Source of the DNA: Woeseia sp964560775
GTDB lineage: Bacteria > Pseudomonadota > Gammaproteobacteria > Steroidobacterales > Woeseiaceae
Length of the DNA stretch: 16,353 bases
NCBI GenBank assembly: GCA_964560775.1
Contig: CAZLNH010000341.1
Span: 1 to 16,353 of the forward strand
Direction: 5' to 3'
Of the stretch, positions 7,300 through 13,827 are shown piece by piece. Below the pieces are notes generated by a model. That model was not told the origin of the DNA. It was given only the letters and a program-made list of their open reading frames with translations, and made no database searches. A program made the translations under genes and the position numbers. Position 1 is the first letter of the stretch. Each line of letters begins with the position of its first letter.

Positions 7300-7938
7300 C
7301 TAGGGCTGGCTCCGCACACTCTTCAGCCATTTCACCAGCGGGTCCCACTGCTCCCAGTCGGGCCAGGCCAGGTACTCGGGCAATTCGTGAATGCCAAGCC
7401 CCCGCGTATAGGCGCGTACATAGTTCTGCGCCTCGCGCAGCGTCGCGACGTAGGGCACTTTCGCGGTCGTCAGGTACTCGTCGAGTTCCTCGAAGATAAG
7501 CGTGTATTCGCGCACACGGTTGGCAACAACGCCGATTTTCGCGTCCTTGCGCTCGACCTTGCCGACGGCTTTGAGCTCCTTGATGAAGCGGTCGGACGCC
7601 TGCATGTCGATCGTCGACGGCAGCACCGGCACAACGATGGTCTCCGCGTGCTTGACGAGGTCGTTCAGTTCCTTGCCGTGTGAGCGGGCCGGCGCGTCGA
7701 TGATGACGTAGTCGACCGTGCGCGGCGCGCGCTTGAGGCCATCCTGGTAGCCCTCGACGCCGGCGATTTCCGGGCGGTTCGCGGGGCGGCGCTCGAGCCA
7801 ATCGAGGCTGGACCGTTGCGGATCGTAGTCGGCCAGTGCAACGGAATATCCCTCATCCGCAAAGCAGGCCGCAATGTTTGTCGCGAGCGTGCTTTTGCCG
7901 CAGCCGCCCTTCGCGTTCATGACCATTATGTGGCGCAT
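7300..7938 (-). CDS. Orphan ParA/MinD-type ATPase
   Basis: Protein of 212 residues of the ParA family of dimerising P-loop ATPases that position DNA or other cargo. The deviant Walker A motif KGGCGKST (10-17) has both the signature Lys10 and Lys15. The switch I region reads ADYDPQRSS (36-44), and the Walker B/switch II region reads YVIIDAP (77-83). The short length and missing N-terminal helix-turn-helix are like small ParA/McdA-type proteins. It is the only minus-strand gene. No parB, parS-like array or cargo adaptor gene lies nearby, so it is called an orphan and not the chromosomal parA. A promoter with an overlapping palindrome lies upstream (7959-7991). The cargo is unknown. Confidence 0.88.
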   Translation of the reverse strand: MRHIMVMNAKGGCGKSTLATNIAACFADEGYSVALADYDPQRSSLDWLERRPANRPEIAGVEGYQDGLKRAPRTVDYVIIDAPARSHGKELNDLVKHAETIVVPVLPSTIDMQASDRFIKELKAVGKVERKDAKIGVVANRVREYTLIFEELDEYLTTAKVPYVATLREAQNYVRAYTRGLGIHELPEYLAWPDWEQWDPLVKWLKSVRSQP

Positions 7939-7958
7939 TGATGAATCCCCGGGGTCGT

Positions 7959-7988
7959 TTTATTTGAACGTTTGTTAGTTTATGTAAA
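7959..7988 (-). promoter_or_regulatory. Candidate promoter of the orphan parA gene
   Basis: Read on the minus strand, TTTACA (7983-7988) matches the -35 consensus at five of six positions. AATAAA (7959-7964) matches -10 at four of six, with 18-base spacing. It lies in a conspicuously AT-rich patch in otherwise GC-rich DNA, about 20 bases before the parA start codon. Confidence 0.4.
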
Positions 7989-7991
7989 CTA
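7976..7991. promoter_or_regulatory. 16-bp palindrome, candidate operator
   Basis: TAGTTTA (7976-7982) and TAAACTA (7985-7991) are perfect inverted arms around TG. The site covers the candidate -35 of the orphan parA promoter, which suits a dimeric repressor. The gene for such a regulator is not identifiable here. Confidence 0.45.
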
Positions 7992-8164
7992 CCGGTGCCG
8001 GCGAAAAAAGTCCATTGCAAGGGAGTGTCCGGCGGTGGTCTCTCCAGGTACAGCCGGGCGGACGGCAGCATTCGGCACAGGGGGCGCACGGCAACTCGTG
8101 GTAAGCTCACGCCAGCCTGCCCGGCCCTGTAAGCAGGACCGAGCCTCAAGGGACACCAGAATAT

Positions 8165-8869
8165 ATGAGCACGCAAAGAAAGCCGGAGTTTGTCGACCAG
8201 CCACTCTCCGAGCAGTCGGTGCACGACTACCTGGCCGCCAACCCCGATTTCTTCGAACGTAATGGCACGCTGCTTAGCTCACTGAGGCTGCCGCATGTCA
8301 CGGGCGGGACCGTCTCGCTGGTCGAGCGCCAGGTGTCGGTATTGCGGCAGAAGGACATAAAGCTCGAACGCCAGCTCAAGGACCTGCTCAAAGTGGCGCG
8401 CGCCAACGACGTGCTGTCCGGCAAGCTGCACAAGCTGACGCTGCAGCTGATGAGCGCCGAGAGCCTCAAGGACACGCTGACCGCCGTCGAGACAGCGCTG
8501 CGCACCGGGTTCGGCGCCGACCAGTCGGTGCTGGTCCTGTTTGCCGACCCGGCTATCGGCGACAAGGTCCGGATGGGTCGGTTTTTCCGGCCGGTGCAGC
8601 GTGACGATGCCGGGCTCAGGGCATTTTCGACGTTCCTCGCAAGCCACAGCCCGCGCTGCGGGCAGATCCGGGATGCACAGCGAAACTTTTTGTTTGGCCA
8701 GGAGACCGACGAGGTCGGCTCGGCGGCGCTGGTACCACTCGGCCGCAAGTCTGAAACCGGCTTCCTGGCGGTCGGCAGTATCGATGCCAACCGCTTCCAT
8801 CCCGGCATGAGTATTGATTTCCTCGAACGGCTGGGCGACCTGGTCGGCGCGGCGCTGCGCCGCTACTGA
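8165..8869 (+). CDS. DUF484 family protein
   Basis: Protein of 234 residues belonging to DUF484 (YigA-like), which is commonly found directly before xerC in gammaproteobacteria, as here. The N-terminal signature VHDYLAANPDFFERN (19-33) and LRLPHVTGGTVSLVERQVSVLRQ are typical. A helical, likely coiled-coil stretch follows (about 50-100). The C-terminal half resembles a GAF-like sensory domain (FGADQSVLVLFAD, then SAALVPLGRKSETGFLAVGS). No catalytic motif is known and no ligand can be proposed. ATG at 8165 is preceded by AAGGGA (8148-8153) at a somewhat long 11-base spacing. It probably shares a transcript with xerC, 41 bases downstream. Confidence 0.87.
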   Translation: MSTQRKPEFVDQPLSEQSVHDYLAANPDFFERNGTLLSSLRLPHVTGGTVSLVERQVSVLRQKDIKLERQLKDLLKVARANDVLSGKLHKLTLQLMSAESLKDTLTAVETALRTGFGADQSVLVLFADPAIGDKVRMGRFFRPVQRDDAGLRAFSTFLASHSPRCGQIRDAQRNFLFGQETDEVGSAALVPLGRKSETGFLAVGSIDANRFHPGMSIDFLERLGDLVGAALRRY

Positions 8870-8910
8870 CCGGGACGCGCCGTCTTCAGGGCGCGCAAGG
8901 CGGACCCGCC

Positions 8911-9813
8911 ATGACCGACGCAGAACGCGAGTACATCGACGACTTCGTCCGGCACCTGAAGCTGGAACGGCAACTGTCGCCGCTGACCGCGAAGCATTAC
9001 CGGCGCGACCTGGTCGCACTGGCTGACTGGTGCGACAAGGAAGGCGTCGAAGGATGGCGGGAAGTCGATAACGAACACGTACGCGCCTTCAGCGCCGCCT
9101 GCTACCGGCGCGGCCTCGCCGCCGGCAGTATCCAGCGCCGCCTGTCCGCCGCCCGCACGTTCTACCGCTACCTGCTGCGCGAAAAGCACGTCAGGACCAA
9201 TCCCGTTGTCAGTGTCAGTGCCCCGAAGGCACCGAAGCGCCTGCCGGGCAACCTCGATGCCGACCGCATGGGCCGACTGCTCGAGATCCGCGGTGACGGA
9301 CCCCTCGTCGCGCGCGATCGTGCCATCCTCGAGTTGTTTTATTCGTCAGGGCTGCGGCTCGCTGAGCTGACAGGGCTCGATACCGGCGATATCGACCACC
9401 CGGACGCCATCGTGCGGGTGACCGGCAAGGGCAGCAAGCAACGGGACCTGCCGGTGGGCCGGCACGCGCGCGAGGCACTCGCCGCGTGGATGGAGGCACG
9501 CCCGCAACTCGCTGCAAAGGACTGCAATGCGCTGTTTGTCAGTACCCGTGGCACCCGTTTGAGCGAGCGTTCAGTGCAGGCGCGCGTCAGCTATTGGGCA
9601 AAGCGCAAGGGCATCGACGCCCGGGTTCACCCCCACCTGCTCCGGCACTCGTTCGCAACCCACCTGCTGGAATCGAGCCACGACCTGCGTGGCGTGCAGG
9701 AACTGCTGGGGCACGCCAACATCGGCACAACCCAGATTTATACCCACCTTGATTTCCAGCACCTGGCCCAGATATACGATCAAACTCATCCGCGGGCCAG
9801 GCGGAAAGACTAG
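8911..9813 (+). CDS. xerC: Tyrosine recombinase XerC
   Basis: Site-specific recombinase of 300 residues that, with XerD, resolves chromosome dimers at dif. The N-terminal SAM-like core-binding domain covers about 5-95. The catalytic domain shows the full set of residues: Arg149 (SSGLRLAEL), Lys173 (TGKGSKQR), His242 and Arg245 (PHLLRHSFATH), His268 (LLGHANIGTT) and the nucleophile Tyr277 (QIYTH). The length matches the family (about 298), and the position after DUF484 favours XerC over XerD or an integrase. No dif-like site was identified in the window. A gap of 109 bases separates it from hslV. Confidence 0.95.
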   Translation: MTDAEREYIDDFVRHLKLERQLSPLTAKHYRRDLVALADWCDKEGVEGWREVDNEHVRAFSAACYRRGLAAGSIQRRLSAARTFYRYLLREKHVRTNPVVSVSAPKAPKRLPGNLDADRMGRLLEIRGDGPLVARDRAILELFYSSGLRLAELTGLDTGDIDHPDAIVRVTGKGSKQRDLPVGRHAREALAAWMEARPQLAAKDCNALFVSTRGTRLSERSVQARVSYWAKRKGIDARVHPHLLRHSFATHLLESSHDLRGVQELLGHANIGTTQIYTHLDFQHLAQIYDQTHPRARRKD

Positions 9814-9922
9814 CCCGACCTCCCGTGCGGCGTGCATCGCCCTACGCGATCCGCGGTACTCACAACTCACTGTATCCGGCAGCCCGCCAGCAGGGCGGCC
9901 GGACATCGCAGGACAGAACAGC

Positions 9923-10477
9923 ATGGAACAGTTTCGCGGCACGACGATCGTCTCGGTCCGCCGCAATGGCAAAGTGGCCATTGGCGGCGACGGCCAGGTC
10001 AGCCTCAGCAACACAATCATGAAAGGCAATGCCCGCAAGGTGCGGCGGCTGGCCGGCGGTCAGGTCATTGCCGGCTTCGCCGGCGGCACCGCCGATGCGT
10101 TTACGCTGTTTGAACTTTTCGAAGCCAAGCTCGAGCAGTACGGCAACCTGACCCGCGCCGCGATCGAGCTTGCGAAGGACTGGCGCACCGACCGCCGGCT
10201 GCGACGGCTAGAGGCACTGCTGTGCGTTGCCGATGACAAAACTTCATTCATTATTTCGGGCAATGGCGACGTCATCGAACCGGAGAACGACCTGATGGCG
10301 ATCGGATCCGGCGGCGCCTATGCACAGTCGGCGGCACTTGCGCTGCTCGAGAATACGGACCTCGAGGCTCGCGACATTGTCGACAAGGCACTGCGCATTG
10401 CCGGCAAAATTTGTGTCTTTACGAACGACAACATCGTCATCGAGGAACTGCCCGCCGCCAACGGTACACGGAACTAA
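9923..10477 (+). CDS. hslV: HslV peptidase subunit of the HslUV protease
   Basis: Proteasome-like threonine peptidase of 184 residues, forming a double hexameric ring that degrades proteins unfolded by HslU. The start ATG 9923 gives MEQFRG before TTIVSVRR, so Thr7 should become the N-terminal nucleophile after removal of a six-residue propeptide (E. coli removes only Met). Asp23 (GGDGQ) and Lys39 (MKGNARKVRR) correspond to active-site residues 17 and 33 of the mature enzyme. GFAGGTADAFTLFE and the C-terminal IVIEEL are also typical. An in-frame upstream extension to 9689 exists but overlaps xerC and has no HslV-like sequence. Three bases separate it from hslU. No clear heat-shock (sigma-32) promoter was found in the 109 bases upstream. 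Confidence 0.96.
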   Translation: MEQFRGTTIVSVRRNGKVAIGGDGQVSLSNTIMKGNARKVRRLAGGQVIAGFAGGTADAFTLFELFEAKLEQYGNLTRAAIELAKDWRTDRRLRRLEALLCVADDKTSFIISGNGDVIEPENDLMAIGSGGAYAQSAALALLENTDLEARDIVDKALRIAGKICVFTNDNIVIEELPAANGTRN

Positions 10478-10480
10478 CAC

Positions 10481-11821
10481 ATGTCACAGATGACCCCGAG
10501 GGAAATCGTCCAGGAACTCGACAAGCACATCATTGGCCAGGACGAGGCCAAGCGTGCCGTTGCAATTGCGTTGCGCAATCGCTGGCGCCGCGTGCAGGTC
10601 GATGAGCCACTACGCAGCGAGATCACGCCGAAGAACATCCTGATGATTGGTGCAACCGGCATCGGCAAGACCGAAATCTCGCGCCGGCTCGCGAAGCTTG
10701 CGCGCGCCCCGTTTATCAAGGTCGAGGCATCGAAGTTCACCGAAGTCGGCTACGTCGGCCGTGAAGTTGACAGTATCATCCGTGACCTGATGGACATCGC
10801 CGTCAAGATGACGCGCGAACAGGAAATGGGGAAGGTCCGTCACCGCGCCGAGGATGCGGCCGAGGAACGCTTGCTCGACGCACTGCTGCCCAATGCACCG
10901 CACAGCGGCACGTACGAGCAGGAACCCGGCGTGCGCCGCGACAACAGCGAGACGCGGCAGAAGTTTCGCAAGATGCTGCGCGAGGGCAACCTGAATGACA
11001 AGGAAGTCGAGATCGACGTCCAGGCGATGCCGGTTGGTGTAGAAATCATGGCGCCGCCGGGAATGGAGGAGATGACGAGCCAGTTGCAGGGCATGTTCCA
11101 GAATATGGCCGGCAACAAGCGCAAGACCCGCAAGCTCAAGGTGCCGGAAGCGATGAAGTTGCTGACCGATGAGGAAGCGGCCAAGCTCGTCGATGAGGAA
11201 GAACTTAAACTCAAGGCACTGACCGCCGTCGAGCAGCACGGCATCGTGTTCCTCGACGAAATTGACAAGGTGGCGCGGCGCTCCGAGACGATGGGCGCGG
11301 ACGTCTCGCGCGAAGGCGTGCAGCGCGACCTGCTGCCGCTCGTCGAAGGCTGCACGGTCAACACGAAGTACGGCATGGTGCGTACTGATCACGTGCTGTT
11401 TATTGCTTCGGGCGCATTCCACGTCTCGAAGCCGTCCGACCTGATTCCCGAACTGCAGGGGCGTTTCCCGATCCGCGTCGAACTGAAGTCGCTGACGACC
11501 GAAGACTTCGTCCGTATCCTGACTGAGCCGGATGCATCACTGACGTTGCAGTACAAGGCGCTGATCGGTACCGAGGATGTCGACATCGAGTTCACCGACA
11601 GCGGCGTGCAGCGGCTCGCCGAGGTTGCATTCCATGTCAACGAAAACACCGAGAACATTGGTGCGCGTCGCCTGCATACCGTCATGGAGCGGTTACTCGA
11701 GACGGTATCGTTCGAGGCATCCGACAAGAGCGGCAGCCGCGTGGTCATCGATGCCGCGTACGTAGACGAACACCTGGGCGAACTGTCACAGAACGAGGAC
11801 CTGAGCCGCTACATCCTGTAG
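10481..11821 (+). CDS. hslU: HslU ATPase subunit of the HslUV protease
   Basis: AAA+ unfoldase of 446 residues (E. coli 443) that feeds substrates to HslV. It starts with the typical TPREIVQELDKHIIGQ. Walker A is GATGIGKT (57-64), with Ala where GPTGVGKT is usual. The pore loop GYVG lies at 90-93. The charged intermediate domain covers about 110-240. Walker B is IVFLDEID (255-262). The arginine/sensor region includes ELQGRFPIRVEL (324-335) and IGARRLHTVMERLLE (393-407). The C-terminal tail EDLSRYIL, which inserts into HslV to activate it, is intact. ATG at 10481 follows the hslV stop by three bases. Confidence 0.97.
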   Translation: MSQMTPREIVQELDKHIIGQDEAKRAVAIALRNRWRRVQVDEPLRSEITPKNILMIGATGIGKTEISRRLAKLARAPFIKVEASKFTEVGYVGREVDSIIRDLMDIAVKMTREQEMGKVRHRAEDAAEERLLDALLPNAPHSGTYEQEPGVRRDNSETRQKFRKMLREGNLNDKEVEIDVQAMPVGVEIMAPPGMEEMTSQLQGMFQNMAGNKRKTRKLKVPEAMKLLTDEEAAKLVDEEELKLKALTAVEQHGIVFLDEIDKVARRSETMGADVSREGVQRDLLPLVEGCTVNTKYGMVRTDHVLFIASGAFHVSKPSDLIPELQGRFPIRVELKSLTTEDFVRILTEPDASLTLQYKALIGTEDVDIEFTDSGVQRLAEVAFHVNENTENIGARRLHTVMERLLETVSFEASDKSGSRVVIDAAYVDEHLGELSQNEDLSRYIL

Positions 11822-11823
11822 CG

Positions 11824-11999
11824 ACCCCGTCGTCGCGAGGCGCGCAGCGCCGTGGCGATCTCGTACTGTCTGCGACTCGGCCAGTCGGAACAAGATTGCC
11901 ACGCGCTGCGCGCTCGCAATGACGGTGGGGTGCGAGGTCGCCACGTAGCTTCGCTCCTCGCGATGACAGAGTGGCTATGCACCTCGCGATGACGGTGGG
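11824..11999. repeat. Palindromic intergenic repeat, copy 3, with extra right-arm fragments
   Basis: The left arm (CCCGTCGTCGCGAGG at 11826-11840, GTGGCGATCTCG at 11852-11863) and right arm (AGATTGCCACG at 11893-11903, CGCAATGACGGTGGGG at 11915-11930) enclose a spacer containing CGGCCAGTCGGAACAAG, similar to the spacer of copy 1. Two more right-arm fragments follow: TCGCCACG to CTCCTCGCGATGACA (11938-11967) and CACCTCGCGATGACGGTGGG (11980-11999). It fills the 202-base gap between hslU and the DUF971 gene. It may act as an RNA hairpin or transcription boundary after hslU, but it has no T-tract. Confidence 0.78.
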
Positions 12000-12010
12000 G
12001 CGCAGTACGC

Positions 12011-12016
12011 AAGGAG
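12011..12016 (+). promoter_or_regulatory. Ribosome binding site of the DUF971 gene
   Basis: AAGGAG lies seven bases before ATG 12024, and just 11 bases past the last repeat-arm fragment. It fixes the start of the small downstream gene. Confidence 0.65.
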
Positions 12017-12023
12017 CAACCGG

Positions 12024-12398
12024 ATGGCTGGACAGGACCCGACCCAACTAACCCCGACCGAAATCCGCCTGCGGACAGCCTCCCGCTGCCTGACGGTCAG
12101 CTTCGACGACGGCAACACATTCGACCTGCCGTTCGAGTACCTGCGCGTCCATTCGCCATCGGCGGAGGTCAAGGGGCACGGACCGGGCCAGGAAGTGCTG
12201 CAGACCGGCAAGGAGCACGTGCGCGTTACCGAGGTGCAGCCAATCGGTCACTACGCCGTGCGGCTTATGTTCGACGATGGCCACAATACCGGCCTCTACA
12301 CGTGGAAATACCTCCACGAGCTAGGCCGCGAGCAGCAGCAGCGCTGGCAGGACTACCTCGACCGGCTCGCGGCAGCGGGTTATGCTCGCGAGCCGTAG
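12024..12398 (+). CDS. DUF971 (GBBH-like N-terminal domain) protein
   Basis: Small protein of 124 residues consisting of one DUF971 domain (PF06155), the fold found at the N-terminus of gamma-butyrobetaine hydroxylase and attached to some Fe-S carrier proteins. Conserved parts are LTVSFDDGNTFDLPFEYLRVHSPSAEV (23-49), GPGQ (53-56), QTGKEHV (60-66), and the C-terminal GHYAVRLMFDDGHNTGLYTWKYLHEL (75-100). It is a stand-alone version, without an oxygenase domain. The family is often found between hslVU and ubiE in gammaproteobacteria, as here. A metal or Fe-S related role has been suggested for the fold; none can be shown here. AAGGAG at 12011-12016 supports the start. Confidence 0.88.
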   Translation: MAGQDPTQLTPTEIRLRTASRCLTVSFDDGNTFDLPFEYLRVHSPSAEVKGHGPGQEVLQTGKEHVRVTEVQPIGHYAVRLMFDDGHNTGLYTWKYLHELGREQQQRWQDYLDRLAAAGYAREP

Positions 12399-12448
12399 CC
12401 CGCACCGTACGACATGGCGGGCCGTCCACAGAATACTCCCGGGTTCGC

Positions 12449-13192
12449 ATGAGCAAGGAAAGCACACACTTCGGTTACGAGAGCGTGCCGCTGGCTGACA
12501 AGGCACGGCGCGTCAGGAGCGTGTTCGACTCGGTCGCCAGCCGCTACGACCTGATGAACGACCTGATGTCCGGCGGCCTGCACCGGCTCTGGAAGCGCTT
12601 CACGATCGACCAGGCCGGCGTGCACCGCGGCCAGTCGGTGCTCGATCTCGCCGGGGGCACCGGCGACTTGGCGCGCGAATTCGCCGGCAAGGTTGGCGGT
12701 TCGGGCCATGTCGTGCTCGCCGACATCAATGCCAGCATGCTCGCGGAAGGCCGCCGCCGGCTCATCGACGCCGGCATTGCCGGCAACCTGTCGATTGCCC
12801 AGGTGGATGCCGAACAGCTGCCGTTCGCCCCGTCCAGCTTTGATTGCATCACGATGGCGTTTGGCCTGCGCAATGTCACGCGCAAGGAACAAGCACTGGA
12901 GTCGATGCGACGCGTACTGAAACCCGGCGGCAAGGCGCTGATTCTCGAGTTCTCGAAGCCGCTCGAGGCATTGAAACCGGCCTACGACATCTACTCATTC
13001 AAGGTACTGCCGCTGCTCGGCAAACTCGTCGCCAATGACGATGCCAGCTACCGCTATCTCGCCGAATCGATACGCATGCACCCCGACCAGGATGCACTGC
13101 TAAAAATGATGCAGGACGCCGGGTTCGAGCGTTGCCGCTATCACAACCTGGCCGGCGGCATCGTCGCGCTGCACATCGGATACCGCATCTGA
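12449..13192 (+). CDS. ubiE: Ubiquinone/menaquinone C-methyltransferase UbiE
   Basis: SAM-dependent C-methyltransferase of 247 residues (E. coli 251), acting on the demethoxy-benzoquinol ring in ubiquinone synthesis and on demethylmenaquinol if menaquinone is made. The start MSKESTHFGYESVPLADKA is typical, as is FDSVASRYDLMNDLMSGGLHRLWKR (26-50). SAM motif I is VLDLAGGTGD (64-73), the acidic ribose-binding residue is in VVLADIN (88-94), and AFGLRNV (137-143) and RVLKPGGKALILEFSKP (155-171) follow. ATG at 12449 is chosen over an upstream in-frame start at 12302 that would overlap the DUF971 gene. The stop TGA shares one base with the ubiJ start. No strong ribosome site is seen. Confidence 0.96.
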   Translation: MSKESTHFGYESVPLADKARRVRSVFDSVASRYDLMNDLMSGGLHRLWKRFTIDQAGVHRGQSVLDLAGGTGDLAREFAGKVGGSGHVVLADINASMLAEGRRRLIDAGIAGNLSIAQVDAEQLPFAPSSFDCITMAFGLRNVTRKEQALESMRRVLKPGGKALILEFSKPLEALKPAYDIYSFKVLPLLGKLVANDDASYRYLAESIRMHPDQDALLKMMQDAGFERCRYHNLAGGIVALHIGYRI

Positions 13193-13827
13193 TGGACGCC
13201 TTGCGCGCATTGCTGCAACCGGCCGTTGCAATGGTCAACCGGCAAATCGCGGAATCGACGCCGGCACGCGAACTCTGCGACGAACTGGACGGAAAAAGCG
13301 TCGCGATTCGAGTGCGCGGTGCCGGCCTTGCCATTTGCCTTGCGGTAGCCGGCCGGCGGCTCGAGTTTCGTGACCTCGCGGCAACGGAACCCGATGTCGT
13401 CCTGACGGGCAGCCTGATTGCGCTTGGCGGACTTGCCGGCGAAAACGGCGAGGAACTGATAAGGAGTGGCCGGATCGACCTGACCGGCGATGCCGGTGTC
13501 GCCGATGATTTCCGCAGGCTGCTCGGCTACGGCAAACCGGACTGGGAAGAGCAGCTCTCCGGCGTCATTGGCGATACGGCGGCGCATGGCCTCGGCAATA
13601 TCATTCGTGACGTAGCGCGCTGGGGACGGGATGCGAAGTCGACAATGGAACAGAACGTCGGCGAATACCTGCAGGAAGAAAGCCGTGCGTTGCCCAGCCG
13701 GTACGAGGTCGATCAGTTCAGGGCGGATGTGCAGCGGCTGCGTGACGACGTCGCGCGTGCCGAGGCGCGCATCGCCCTTCTCGAGGCCGGCAGCGCCGGC
13801 AATCCCGGAGCGGGCCCGGCCCGATGA
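13192..13827 (+). CDS. ubiJ: Ubiquinone synthesis accessory factor UbiJ (SCP2 domain)
   Basis: Accessory protein of 211 residues that, with UbiK, supports the hydroxylation and methylation steps of aerobic ubiquinone synthesis in the Ubi complex. The N-terminal part (about 10-115) is an SCP2-like lipid-binding domain, with LEFRDLAATEPDVVLTGSLIALGGLAG (47-73) and IDLTGDAGVADDFRRLL. The C-terminal part (about 155-205) is a charged helix, QEESRALPSRYEVDQFRADVQRLRDDVARAEARIALLE, predicted to form a coiled coil, matching the region that contacts UbiK. The ATG at 13192 overlaps the ubiE stop by one base, and the stop overlaps ubiB (ATGA). The identity is supported by the ubiE-ubiJ-ubiB order known in E. 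coli. Confidence 0.92.
   Translation: MDALRALLQPAVAMVNRQIAESTPARELCDELDGKSVAIRVRGAGLAICLAVAGRRLEFRDLAATEPDVVLTGSLIALGGLAGENGEELIRSGRIDLTGDAGVADDFRRLLGYGKPDWEEQLSGVIGDTAAHGLGNIIRDVARWGRDAKSTMEQNVGEYLQEESRALPSRYEVDQFRADVQRLRDDVARAEARIALLEAGSAGNPGAGPAR

Noticed and set aside
8911..9813. XerC considered as an integrase marking a genomic island
   Set aside because: Length, motifs and position after DUF484 fit the housekeeping XerC. No attachment site, tRNA or cargo genes of an island are present.
9814..9922. Heat-shock (sigma-32) promoter before hslV
   Set aside because: No convincing CTTGAA and CCCCAT-type pair was found at proper spacing. A small CCGCC/GGCGG hairpin is present but too short to interpret.
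9689..9922. Extended start for hslV
   Set aside because: The extra residues overlap xerC out of frame and have no similarity to HslV. The start at 9923 fits the family.
12302..12448. Extended start for ubiE
   Set aside because: The extension overlaps the DUF971 gene and adds a low-complexity leader. MSKESTHFGY at 12449 is the normal UbiE beginning.
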